A stretch of 64,000 nucleotides of DNA from Rhizobium sp. PP-CC-3A-592 (GTDB taxonomy: Bacteria > Pseudomonadota > Alphaproteobacteria > Rhizobiales > Rhizobiaceae), in NCBI RefSeq assembly GCF_003217095.1, contig NZ_QJSR01000001.1, positions 1,526,009 through 1,590,008 on the forward strand, given 5' to 3'. The position numbers were made by a program, and so were the translations under genes. A model generated the notes under the pieces. The model was not told the origin of the DNA. It made no database searches and was given only the letters and a program-made list of their open reading frames with translations. Within the stretch, counting starts at the first letter, position 1; the number at the start of each line of letters is the position of its first letter. Shown here one piece after another: positions 54,343 to 62,467 of the stretch.

Positions 54343-55758
54343 TCAGAGATCCCGCGCGATGATGTCGTAGAGCGCGCGAATACCCTGCGCCTCGCCGCCG
54401 ACGGGGGCGTGCGGACGCTCAGTCGGGTTCCAGCCATAAACGTCGAGATGGACCCAGCCGCTCGTCTCGGCCACGAAGCGCTTGAGGAACAAAGCGGCGG
54501 TGATCGCGCCGGCCATGCCGCCGGAGGGGGCGTTGGTGAGGTCGGCGATGCGGGTCGTCACATCCTTCTCGTAGCCCTTGAACAGCGGCAGCCGCCAGAG
54601 CGGATCATGGGTGGAGACGCTGGCGCGAGACAGGTCTGCGGCGAGCGCCTCGTCATCGGTGAAGAACGGCGGCAGGTCGGGACCGAGCGCGACGCGGGCA
54701 GCACCCGTCAAGGTCGCCATGTCGATCAGCAGATCGCTCTTGCTTTCGCTGGCATAGGCAAGCGCATCGGCGAGGATCAGCCGCCCTTCCGCATCCGTAT
54801 TGTCGATCTGCACGGTCAGACCCTTGCGCGACCGGTAGATATCACCCGGGCGGAAAGCATTGCCGGCTATAGAGTTCTCGACAACAGGAACCAGCACGCG
54901 CAGCGAGACGTCGAGGCCGGCATCCATGATCATCAAGGCGAGACCCATGACGTTGGCGGCACCGCCCATGTCCTTCTTCATCAGCAGCATGGAGGCGGCC
55001 GGCTTGATGTCGAGGCCGCCGGTGTCGAAGCAGACGCCCTTGCCGACGAGGGTGATCCGTTTGGCGCCCGAGCCCCAGCGCATCTCCAGAAGGCGCGGCG
55101 CCTGCTCGGCGGCCCGGCCGACCGTGTGGATCAGGGGGAAGTTCTGGGCCAGCAGGTCCTCGCCGAGGATCGTCGTCACCGTCGCGCCGTAATGTCTGCC
55201 GAGCGCCTGGAAGGCTGCTTCCAGGGCATCTGGACCGAGATCGTTGGTGGGCGTGTTGATGAGGTCGCGGACGAGCGTGATGCCGGCGACCGTGCGCTCG
55301 AGCGCGGCGCGGTCGATGCCATCGTCGAGATCGAGCAGCGGACGTTCGTCCGTTTTCGGTTTGTAGCGGTCGAACCGGTAGGCGCCGAGGGCAAAGCCGA
55401 GGGCCGCCTGTTCGGCGGGCAGGCTCTCGGTGAAAATCTTCCAGGGTCCAGGCGGCAGGGTGCGGGCGAGCTTGCCGGTGGCAAACGGTGCATCGAGCGG
55501 CTGCGCGCCGAGCCCGAAAAGGGCGCCGCCGAGACCGTCTACCGCACCGCCGCCGGGGCTGGACGGCACGAGGAGGAGCGCGCCGCTCTCGGCGGTAAAG
55601 CCGGCCTGCCGCGCCCAGTTCCGCAGGAAGGGATCGAGCGTCTCGTTCAGGAGATCGCCGGGCGTCAGAGCATAGACCGGCAAGGACGATCCCGAGGACG
55701 TCGACCCCTCCCCCGGCGTGAAGGGTGACGGGCGGTGGTCGAGGGAAAAGGGCGGCAT
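54343..55758 (-). CDS. M17 family leucyl aminopeptidase
   Basis: Two-metal aminopeptidase of 471 residues (PepA/PepB family). Catalytic region: LVGKGVCFDTGGLDIKP with metal Lys/Asp, KKDMGGA, and the family signature NTDAEGRLILADAL. AGGAGATCCC fixes the ATG at 55758. The N-terminal domain is shorter and more diverged than in E. coli PepA. Cytoplasmic. It is convergent with dnaA and divergent from tadD. Confidence 0.93.
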   Translation of the reverse strand: MPPFSLDHRPSPFTPGEGSTSSGSSLPVYALTPGDLLNETLDPFLRNWARQAGFTAESGALLLVPSSPGGGAVDGLGGALFGLGAQPLDAPFATGKLARTLPPGPWKIFTESLPAEQAALGFALGAYRFDRYKPKTDERPLLDLDDGIDRAALERTVAGITLVRDLINTPTNDLGPDALEAAFQALGRHYGATVTTILGEDLLAQNFPLIHTVGRAAEQAPRLLEMRWGSGAKRITLVGKGVCFDTGGLDIKPAASMLLMKKDMGGAANVMGLALMIMDAGLDVSLRVLVPVVENSIAGNAFRPGDIYRSRKGLTVQIDNTDAEGRLILADALAYASESKSDLLIDMATLTGAARVALGPDLPPFFTDDEALAADLSRASVSTHDPLWRLPLFKGYEKDVTTRIADLTNAPSGGMAGAITAALFLKRFVAETSGWVHLDVYGWNPTERPHAPVGGEAQGIRALYDIIARDL

Positions 55759-55838
55759 GGGATCTCCTGAAGGCAAGGAACGGCAGCGGCTTTCCGGCCG
55801 TCTTGCGCCCATTCGGGCGGGCCGGTCGAATGACGTAA

Positions 55839-55859
55839 TTAACACTCTGTTAGGGTTAA
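55839..55859. promoter_or_regulatory. CtrA-like box upstream of tadD
   Basis: TTAA-CACTCTG-TTAG (55839-55853) matches the CtrA consensus TTAA-N7-TTAA at seven of eight bases; another TTAA half-site follows at 55856. It lies about 85-100 bp before tadD. CtrA controls pilus genes in Caulobacter; its role here is inference. Confidence 0.35.
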
Positions 55860-55940
55860 CAGATTATTGATGATCGCACGATTTGCGCCGTGAAAGTTGA
55901 TGCGTGCCGGTGCTTCCCCCTTCTGTCCGGGAGCTTTGCC

Positions 55941-56807
55941 ATGGCGGCACCACGTTACCAGCCTCATCCGCGGCGCGCGTTCCGCGCATCCGTCCATCTG
56001 TCCCTGTCCGCTATCGTCATTTCAGGCCTTCTCGCCGGCTGCGCCTCCCCGCGCAAGGCGCTCACCACCGGCTCGATCCCGACGACCGCCTCGGCCGGTT
56101 CGGCTTCCATGACTGCAGCCTCCATGAATGCGGGGCAGCTGAACGCCGCCGCGCAGAGCCTGGGGAAAGCCTATGAGAAGAACCCTAAGGATCGCACGAT
56201 CGGCCTGAACTACGCCAATGTGCTGCGCATGACCGGACGCAACGACCAGGCCCTTGCCGTCATGCAGCAGGTGGCGATCCAGTATCCCGCAGACCGGGAG
56301 GTGCTGGCCGCCTACGGCAAGTCGCAGGCGGCGGCCGGCCAACTCGACCAGGCGCTCGTGACCGTCGGCCGCGCGCAGACGCCGGACCGGCCGGACTGGA
56401 AACTGAAATCGGCGGAAGGTGCCATTCTCGACCAGCTCGGCCGCTCGCCGGAAGCCCGCCAGCGCTACCGCGAGGCTCTGGACATCCAGCCGAACGAGCC
56501 GTCCGTCCTGTCCAATCTCGGCATGTCCTATCTCCTATCGAAGGACCTGAAGACCGCGGAGACCTATCTGCGCAAGGCGAGCGAACAGCCGGGCGCCGAC
56601 AGCGGCGTCCGCCAGAACCTGGCGCTCGCCATCGGCCTGCAGGGCCGCTTTGCCGAAGCCGAGGCCATCGCCCGCCAGGAATTGTCGCCCCAGCAGGCCG
56701 AGGCGAACGTCGCCTATCTCCGCTCGATCCTGTCGCAGCAGAACGCCTGGCAGAAGCTTGCGAAAGACGGCAAGCCGGCCAAGGCGACGGATACCGGAAC
56801 GAACTGA
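55941..56807 (+). CDS. tadD: TadD-type TPR lipoprotein
   Basis: 288 residues; TadD assists the Tad/Flp pilus, probably as outer-membrane pilotin for the secretin. The ATG at 55941 (GGGAGC upstream) gives a signal peptide ending in lipobox LAGC (Cys near residue 34). Then come a Ser/Thr/Ala linker and about four tetratricopeptide repeats (NAAAQSLGKAYEKNPKD, DQALAVMQQVAIQYPAD, PEARQRYREALDIQPNE, KTAETYLRKASEQPG). It is convergent with the tadC end, and both face the same terminator. Confidence 0.9.
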   Translation: MAAPRYQPHPRRAFRASVHLSLSAIVISGLLAGCASPRKALTTGSIPTTASAGSASMTAASMNAGQLNAAAQSLGKAYEKNPKDRTIGLNYANVLRMTGRNDQALAVMQQVAIQYPADREVLAAYGKSQAAAGQLDQALVTVGRAQTPDRPDWKLKSAEGAILDQLGRSPEARQRYREALDIQPNEPSVLSNLGMSYLLSKDLKTAETYLRKASEQPGADSGVRQNLALAIGLQGRFAEAEAIARQELSPQQAEANVAYLRSILSQQNAWQKLAKDGKPAKATDTGTN

Positions 56808-56819
56808 GCCCTTCTCGAC

Positions 56820-56860
56820 GGGAAATGCCCCGCATCCTGGCTGGATGCGGGGCATTTCCC
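56820..56860. terminator. Strong bidirectional hairpin between tadD and tadC
   Basis: A perfect 18-bp stem starting GGGAAATGCCCCGCATCC (56820-56837) with loop TGGCT and its complement (56843-56860). It separates two convergent transcripts and needs no long U-tract to be effective. Confidence 0.85.
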
Positions 56861-56889
56861 GTTTGGAGCATCGGCCGGGGAACCCCCGT

Positions 56890-57858
56890 CTACATGCGAT
56901 CGGCCACCTGAATACCGGCGGGGCCGAGGATGACGGCGATCAGGACCGGCAGGAAGAACAGAATCATCGGAACGGTCAGCTTCGGCGGCAGGGCGGCAGC
57001 CTTCTTCTCGGCCTGGTTCATGCGCTGGTCGCGGCTTTCCTGCGCCAGAACGCGCAACGCCTGGGCGATCGGCGTTCCGTAGCGGTCTGCCTGGATCAGC
57101 GCCTGCGTCACCGCCTTCACGTCCTCGATACCGGTTCGCAGGCCGAGATTTTCGAGCGCGATGCGACGATCGGGCAGGAAGGACAGTTCGGCCGTCGTCA
57201 GCACCATCTCCTCGGCAAGGGCCGGCGACTGCCCGGCGATCTCATCGGCCACGCGGCGCATGCCCAGTTCCATGGAGATGCCGGATTCCACGCAGATGAG
57301 CAGCAGGTCCAGCGCATCGGGCCAGGCGCGGCGGATGGAGGACTGCCGCTTGCCGATCGCATTGCTGATGATGATGTTGGGCAGGTAGAAGCCGACATAG
57401 GCCGCCACGATGACGCCGAAAAGGCGCATCGTAAACGGCCTGTCGGCAAAGGCGCCGATGCCGAAGACATAGACGGTAGCCAGAGCGAGGAAGATGAACG
57501 GCAGGACGAAGCGCGCGAAGAGGAAGATGTTGAGCGCGTTCTGCGACCGGTAGCCGGCCATCTTCAGCCGGTTGACGGTCTTGTCGTCCACCAGCGCCTT
57601 GCGCAGGTTCAACCGCTCGACGACCTGCAGCACGGAGGTGTTGTTCTTCGCCCGCAGCGAAGCGCGCCCGATGATCTCGTTGTTCAGCCGCGCCCGTTCG
57701 CGCGCGCGGATCTGCTCGCGCTCGGACGCGACGGATTTCATGCGCTTCTGCAGATTGTCGCCTTCGAGGAAGGGGGCTGCCAGCGTGTAGATCGTGGCCA
57801 TGACGGCGATGGAGACGAGGACCGCCACGATGGTCGCCGGGGTTAACAAGTCCAGCAT
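56890..57858 (-). CDS. tadC: Tad pilus inner-membrane platform protein TadC
   Basis: 322 residues, GspF/T2SSF fold. N-terminal anchor (TIVAVLVSIAVMATIYTLAAPF), a cytoplasmic T2SSF domain (RRAWPDALDLLLICVESGISMELGM), then C-terminal helices (PKLTVPMILFFLPVLIAVIL). It forms the inner-membrane platform with TadB. Last gene of the minus-strand pilus set, 12 bp after tadB. Confidence 0.95.
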   Translation of the reverse strand: MLDLLTPATIVAVLVSIAVMATIYTLAAPFLEGDNLQKRMKSVASEREQIRARERARLNNEIIGRASLRAKNNTSVLQVVERLNLRKALVDDKTVNRLKMAGYRSQNALNIFLFARFVLPFIFLALATVYVFGIGAFADRPFTMRLFGVIVAAYVGFYLPNIIISNAIGKRQSSIRRAWPDALDLLLICVESGISMELGMRRVADEIAGQSPALAEEMVLTTAELSFLPDRRIALENLGLRTGIEDVKAVTQALIQADRYGTPIAQALRVLAQESRDQRMNQAEKKAAALPPKLTVPMILFFLPVLIAVILGPAGIQVADRM

Positions 57859-57870
57859 GACGCCAAATCC

Positions 57871-58881
57871 CTACATATCGAAGTTGATCATCTGCCGCAT
57901 GACGAAGATGCCCATGCTCATCCAGATGGCGGAAATCCCCATGATCAGGTGACCGCGCGGATCGGTGAACAGCACCATGATGTAGTCGGGCGAACTGAGG
58001 TAGACGAGCAGCGTGACAATGAAGGGCAGCGCCCCGATGATGCAGGCCGATGCCTTGGCTTCCATCGACAGGGCCTGGACCTTCGCCTTCATCTTGCGGC
58101 GCTCGCGCAGCACCTTGGCAAGGTTGCTCAAAGCTTCCGACAGATTGCCGCCGGCCTGCCCCTGGATGGTGATGACGACCGAGAAGAAGTTGACCTCCTG
58201 CAGCGGTACCGTCTGGATCATCCGCGTGCAGGCCTCCGGCACGGTCATGCCCACACCCTGCGCATCGATGACCCGGCGGAACTCGGTTTTCACCGGCTCC
58301 TGCCCGTCGCTGGCGATGAGGCGGATCGCGTCGCTGAGCGGCAGGCCCGACTTGATGGAGCGCACCATGACCTCGAGCGAATTGGGAAACTCCTCGATGA
58401 ATTTCTTGCAGCGCCGGTTGACCAGGAAGCCGACGATCCAGCGGGGCAGACCGAGCGAGGCGAAGATCATGATGCCCAAGGCGATCAGGAACGACCCACC
58501 GACGATCAGCGCCACGAGAAACGCGGCGAAGCCGAGAATGCCGCTGAAGACGTAGAACTGCGTGATCGAGATCGACAGGCCTGCCTGGGTCAGGCGCACC
58601 TTGATGGGTGGCTTGGCACGCGCCGATTTTTCCTTCTGCTTCTTCTGCAGGTCTTTCAGCGAGTCCTGCACCGACTTCCGGCGCTTGGAAAGCTCGTTCA
58701 TGCGGTCGCGGGCGGCCTTGATGTTGACCCGGTCCGTCTCGGCGGCCTTGATCTTGCGAAAGCGGGCATTCGCATTCTTTTCGTCCTGAATGCGCGAGAA
58801 CAGGAAGCCGTAGCCAAGGCCCGCCGTCGAGATGGCGGCGAGAACGGCGATGGCGATGATCAAGGGATCGAGACCGAACAT
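57871..58881 (-). CDS. tadB: Tad pilus inner-membrane platform protein TadB
   Basis: 336 residues, GspF/T2SSF fold and partner of TadC. N-terminal helix (DPLIIAIAVLAAISTAGLGY), a basic coiled-coil stretch (INMELSKRRKSVQ-like, about 55-95), two helices, the T2SSF domain (FIEEFPNSLEVMVRSIKSGL) and C-terminal helices. It begins 4 bp after the cpaF stop, so it is translationally coupled. Confidence 0.95.
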   Translation of the reverse strand: MFGLDPLIIAIAVLAAISTAGLGYGFLFSRIQDEKNANARFRKIKAAETDRVNIKAARDRMNELSKRRKSVQDSLKDLQKKQKEKSARAKPPIKVRLTQAGLSISITQFYVFSGILGFAAFLVALIVGGSFLIALGIMIFASLGLPRWIVGFLVNRRCKKFIEEFPNSLEVMVRSIKSGLPLSDAIRLIASDGQEPVKTEFRRVIDAQGVGMTVPEACTRMIQTVPLQEVNFFSVVITIQGQAGGNLSEALSNLAKVLRERRKMKAKVQALSMEAKASACIIGALPFIVTLLVYLSSPDYIMVLFTDPRGHLIMGISAIWMSMGIFVMRQMINFDM

Positions 58882-58885
58882 CGCC

Positions 58886-60346
58886 CTACTCCTTGTTCAT
58901 GGTGTCGAGCGTGGCGGCGAGACGCTTGTCCTCGTTGAAATAGCGGGCGCGATCCCAGAAATGCGGGCGGCCGATGCCCGAGCCCTTGTGGCGGCCGACG
59001 ATCTTGCCGACGGCGTCCTCGCCCTCGATGTCGTAGCGCATCAGGTCCTGCGTGATGATGACGTCGCCTTCCATGCCGACCACTTCGGTGATGTGGGTGA
59101 TGCGGCGCGAGCCGTCGCGCAGGCGGGCGGCCTGAATGATGATGTCGATCGACCCCGAGATGATCTCGCGCACGGTCTTGGCCGGCAGCGTGTAGCCGCC
59201 CATGGCGATCATCGATTCCATGCGGGCGAGGCATTCGCGCGGCGTGTTGGCGTGGATCGTGCCCATGGAGCCGTCATGGCCGGTGTTCATGGCCTGCAGG
59301 AGGTCGAACACTTCCGCGCCGCGGACTTCGCCGACGATGATGCGTTCGGGCCGCATGCGCAGGCAGTTCTTGATGAGATCGCGCATGGTGATCTCGCCCT
59401 CGCCCTCGATATTGGGCGGGCGGGTTTCGAGACGCACGACGTGGGGCTGCTGCAGCTGGAGTTCGGCGGTGTCCTCGCAGGTGATGACGCGTTCGTTGGC
59501 ATCGATATAGGCGGTCAAACAATTGAGGAGCGTCGTCTTGCCCGAGCCCGTTCCGCCGGAGATGACGACGTTGCAGCGGACCCGGCCGATGATCTGGAGC
59601 AGGACGGCGCCTTCCGGCGTGATCGCCCCGAAGCGCACGAGCTGGTCGAGCTTCAGCTTGTCCTTCTTGAACTTGCGGATCGTCAGCGCCGCGCCATCGA
59701 TGGCGAGCGGCGGCGCGATGACGTTGACGCGCGAGCCGTCCGGCAGGCGCGCGTCGCAGATCGGCGAGCTTTCATCGACGCGCCGGCCGACCTGGGACAC
59801 GATACGCTGGCAGATCGACAGGAGCTGGGCATTGTCGCGGAAGCGGACATCGCTCTCGATCGTCTTGCCGTCGACTTCGATGAAGGTCTGCCCGGCGCCG
59901 TTGACCATGATGTCGGCGATATCGTCGCGGGCCAGCAGCGGCTCCAGTGGCCCGTAGCCGAGAACGTCGTTGCAGATATCCTCGAGCAGTTCCTCCTGCT
60001 CGGAGATCGACATGGCGAAGTTCTTGATCGTGATGATATCGTTGACGATATCGCGGATCTCTTCACGCGCGCTTTCCCCATCGAGCTTGGCGAGCTGCGA
60101 CAGGTCGATCGTATCGATCAGCGCCGAGAAGACCTGCGCCTTGGTGTCGTAATAGTCTTCCGTGCGGGGCGCGCGCTTGCGCGGTGCCGGTGGTGCCGGC
60201 TGGCGGACGAGGGCGGCCGCATCGCGGGCACTTTCCGCCACCACGGGGGCGGCGGGCCGCTCCATCACGGCAATGGCCGGCGAGGCCATGACAGGCGGCG
60301 GGCTCGGTATCCGGCCGGTGCTGTCGTTTCCGCGTTTACCAAACAT
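58886..60346 (-). CDS. cpaF: Tad pilus assembly ATPase CpaF/TadA
   Basis: 486-residue secretion ATPase that powers pilus extension (and in Caulobacter also retraction). A Pro/Ala-rich N-terminal 60 residues precede the N-domain. Walker [10 protein letters not shown] is at 264-272, the Asp box region follows ([17 protein letters not shown]), then Walker [17 protein letters not shown] and the His box [12 protein letters not shown]. Hexamer at the inner-membrane face, acting on TadB/TadC. Confidence 0.97.
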   Translation of the reverse strand: MFGKRGNDSTGRIPSPPPVMASPAIAVMERPAAPVVAESARDAAALVRQPAPPAPRKRAPRTEDYYDTKAQVFSALIDTIDLSQLAKLDGESAREEIRDIVNDIITIKNFAMSISEQEELLEDICNDVLGYGPLEPLLARDDIADIMVNGAGQTFIEVDGKTIESDVRFRDNAQLLSICQRIVSQVGRRVDESSPICDARLPDGSRVNVIAPPLAIDGAALTIRKFKKDKLKLDQLVRFGAITPEGAVLLQIIGRVRCNVVISGGTGSGKTTLLNCLTAYIDANERVITCEDTAELQLQQPHVVRLETRPPNIEGEGEITMRDLIKNCLRMRPERIIVGEVRGAEVFDLLQAMNTGHDGSMGTIHANTPRECLARMESMIAMGGYTLPAKTVREIISGSIDIIIQAARLRDGSRRITHITEVVGMEGDVIITQDLMRYDIEGEDAVGKIVGRHKGSGIGRPHFWDRARYFNEDKRLAATLDTMNKE

Positions 60347-60391
60347 GGCTGTCCACCTGATCCCGTCTCATCGTCGCGTTTCCTCCCCGGC

Positions 60392-61681
60392 TCAGCTGCG
60401 GCCGAGAAGGCCGAGCACCATGCCGAGACCCGCCTTCTTCGGCTTCTTGGCCGTCACCCGGCCCGTCAGCAGATGTGCCAGCTGGGAGAAGATTTCGGCC
60501 GTCGGGGCCTTCTTGTCGGTCTCGCCGATCATGCGCCCGCTGTTTGCCGCCGTGCCGAACAGCGCGGCATCGAAGGGAATGATCGCCGCCGCCTCGATCT
60601 CCAGCGACTCGCAGAAATCGGCGACGGAAATCTCGGGGCGCTTCGGCATGCCGACCTGGTTGAGAACGAGATGCGGCGCCTTGTCGTTCGGGCGCAGCTT
60701 GCGGATGCTGTCGAACAGGTTCTTGGCGTTGCGAAGATTGGCAAGGTCGGGAACAGCGGTGATGACGAGCTCGTCCGCCTCGCCGACGATGTTGCGCGTC
60801 CACTCGTTCCACGTATGCGGCACGTCGAGGACGGAGACCGGGGCATTGCGCTGGAGGATTTCGGCGAGTGCCTGAAAGGCGTTTCCGTCGAAATCATAGG
60901 CGCGGTCGAGCATGGAGGGGGCGGCCAGCAGCGAGAGATGCTCGGAGCACTTCGTCAGAAGCCGGTCGAGGAAGACCTCGTCGAGGCGTTCCGGCGAAAA
61001 GACGGCCTCGGCCACGCCCTGCGGCGGATCCTGGTCGAAATTGATGTTGGCGGTGCCATAGGGCAGATCGAGATCGGCAAGCACCGTCTCGGTCGCAAAG
61101 AGATGCGAAATGCCCCAGGCGCAATTGTGCGCCAGCGTGGAGGACCCGACGCCGCCCTTGGCGCCGATGAAGGCGATGTTGCGACCGAGCGGTTCGGCCT
61201 CGGGATCGACGAAGATCGAGGAGATCGCGCCCATCAGGTCGGCCATGGCGACGGGCGCGACCATGTATTCGGAGATGCCGTTGCGGATCAGCTCGCGATA
61301 GAGGCCGATATCGTTATAGCGGCCGATGAGGATGACCTTGGTGCTGGGATCGCAAACCTGCGCGAGCGGCGCGAGTTCCTGCATGAGGACGCCGGGCTCG
61401 GATGACGTTTCGAGAATGATGAGGTTCGGCGTCGGCATGGTGGCGAACATGTTTGCGGCCGTCGCCACATTGCCGCTGTTGATGCGGAAGCCGACCTTCG
61501 CCATGCGCCGGTCCTGCCCGCAAAGCTCCAGACTGCGCTGCACGGCCTCGGTCTCGCAGAAGGCATGGATGGAGATGCGGGGCAGCGGACGCAGGTGCTC
61601 GATGTCCTGCGGCAGGACGACATCGGCCTGTACCGGTGCCTCGCCGCTCAGGCTCTCGATCTTGTAATCAATGGCGCTCAT
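60392..61681 (-). CDS. cpaE: CpaE/TadZ pilus localisation ATPase
   Basis: 429 residues; a ParA/MinD relative that places the pilus machine, often at a cell pole. The N-terminal part (about 40-150) resembles an atypical receiver domain lacking an obvious phospho-Asp motif. The C-terminal ATPase has the deviant Walker A KGGVGSSTLAHN. It lies 46 bp before cpaF and 27 bp after cpaD. Confidence 0.94.
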   Translation of the reverse strand: MSAIDYKIESLSGEAPVQADVVLPQDIEHLRPLPRISIHAFCETEAVQRSLELCGQDRRMAKVGFRINSGNVATAANMFATMPTPNLIILETSSEPGVLMQELAPLAQVCDPSTKVILIGRYNDIGLYRELIRNGISEYMVAPVAMADLMGAISSIFVDPEAEPLGRNIAFIGAKGGVGSSTLAHNCAWGISHLFATETVLADLDLPYGTANINFDQDPPQGVAEAVFSPERLDEVFLDRLLTKCSEHLSLLAAPSMLDRAYDFDGNAFQALAEILQRNAPVSVLDVPHTWNEWTRNIVGEADELVITAVPDLANLRNAKNLFDSIRKLRPNDKAPHLVLNQVGMPKRPEISVADFCESLEIEAAAIIPFDAALFGTAANSGRMIGETDKKAPTAEIFSQLAHLLTGRVTAKKPKKAGLGMVLGLLGRS

Positions 61682-61708
61682 GTGGTGCCCCGCGACGCGT
61701 CAGCTGCG

Positions 61709-62455
61709 TCAGTTGGTCGTGATGGAGATCGTGGTGTCCGGGGTTGAATTGATACCCCTGTAGTCGTCGATGACCTGGCCGCGTCGCGCCGCATCGATCG
61801 GCGATTGGGCCTGGGGCCCCAGCAGATCCGTGGGATTGGCGATCTGGGCTGCGAGGTTCGACTGGCTGGCGCAGCCGAAATTGCTCCAGTTGCGGTTCTC
61901 CGTCGTGTTGCTGACGAGATCCTCCGGCCAGGATCCGCAAGGGCCGGTCGAGGCGGTGATGGCGGTGAAGCTCAGGCGAACGGGCGCGGCATCGCCGCTG
62001 CCGGCCGCATCATAACGCGTTTCGAGAAGCCGGTTTGCCGGAACGCCGGTCTGGACCAGGATCGCGCGAATATCGCGGCGCACGGCCTCGACCGCGGCGC
62101 CATTGCGGGAGCCGCTCGGCAGCATGATCTGGACGACGCCGTTGGCCGAGCCGCGATAGGTCTGGGCAAAGCCCTTGATGACCTCGCGCGTGCCGACGGG
62201 AAGCCGGCGGTCGCTGGAGGCGATGGGGATGTCGATCGCCCGCTCGCTTTCGCCGACGATGATCGGATGCCGGGTGCGATAATCGTCGGGAATGCCCCCC
62301 GTCGACAGGTCGTCACGCTTGGCGCAGGCCGCAAGGCTCGCCGCGATGCCGAGGCTGAGGAGAGCGATACGGGCAATGCGGGATGGGCCGATACGGGATG
62401 GAAACGGCATGGCCGATCGCCTTTCGGGCTGGGGGAGCGCACTCACTGATGTCAT
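61709..62455 (-). CDS. cpaD: CpaD pilus biogenesis lipoprotein
   Basis: 248 residues; periplasmic/outer-membrane partner of the CpaC secretin. The lipoprotein signal ends in lipobox LAAC, then comes a CpaD domain with DDYRTRHPIIVGESERAID and FGCASQSNLAAQIANPTDL, the family signatures. GGGGACG supports the ATG at 62455; a second ATG 15 codons on (62410) is also possible. It starts 12 bp after the cpaC stop. Confidence 0.93.
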   Translation of the reverse strand: MTSVSALPQPERRSAMPFPSRIGPSRIARIALLSLGIAASLAACAKRDDLSTGGIPDDYRTRHPIIVGESERAIDIPIASSDRRLPVGTREVIKGFAQTYRGSANGVVQIMLPSGSRNGAAVEAVRRDIRAILVQTGVPANRLLETRYDAAGSGDAAPVRLSFTAITASTGPCGSWPEDLVSNTTENRNWSNFGCASQSNLAAQIANPTDLLGPQAQSPIDAARRGQVIDDYRGINSTPDTTISITTN

Positions 62456-62467
62456 GTTCGTCCCCGC

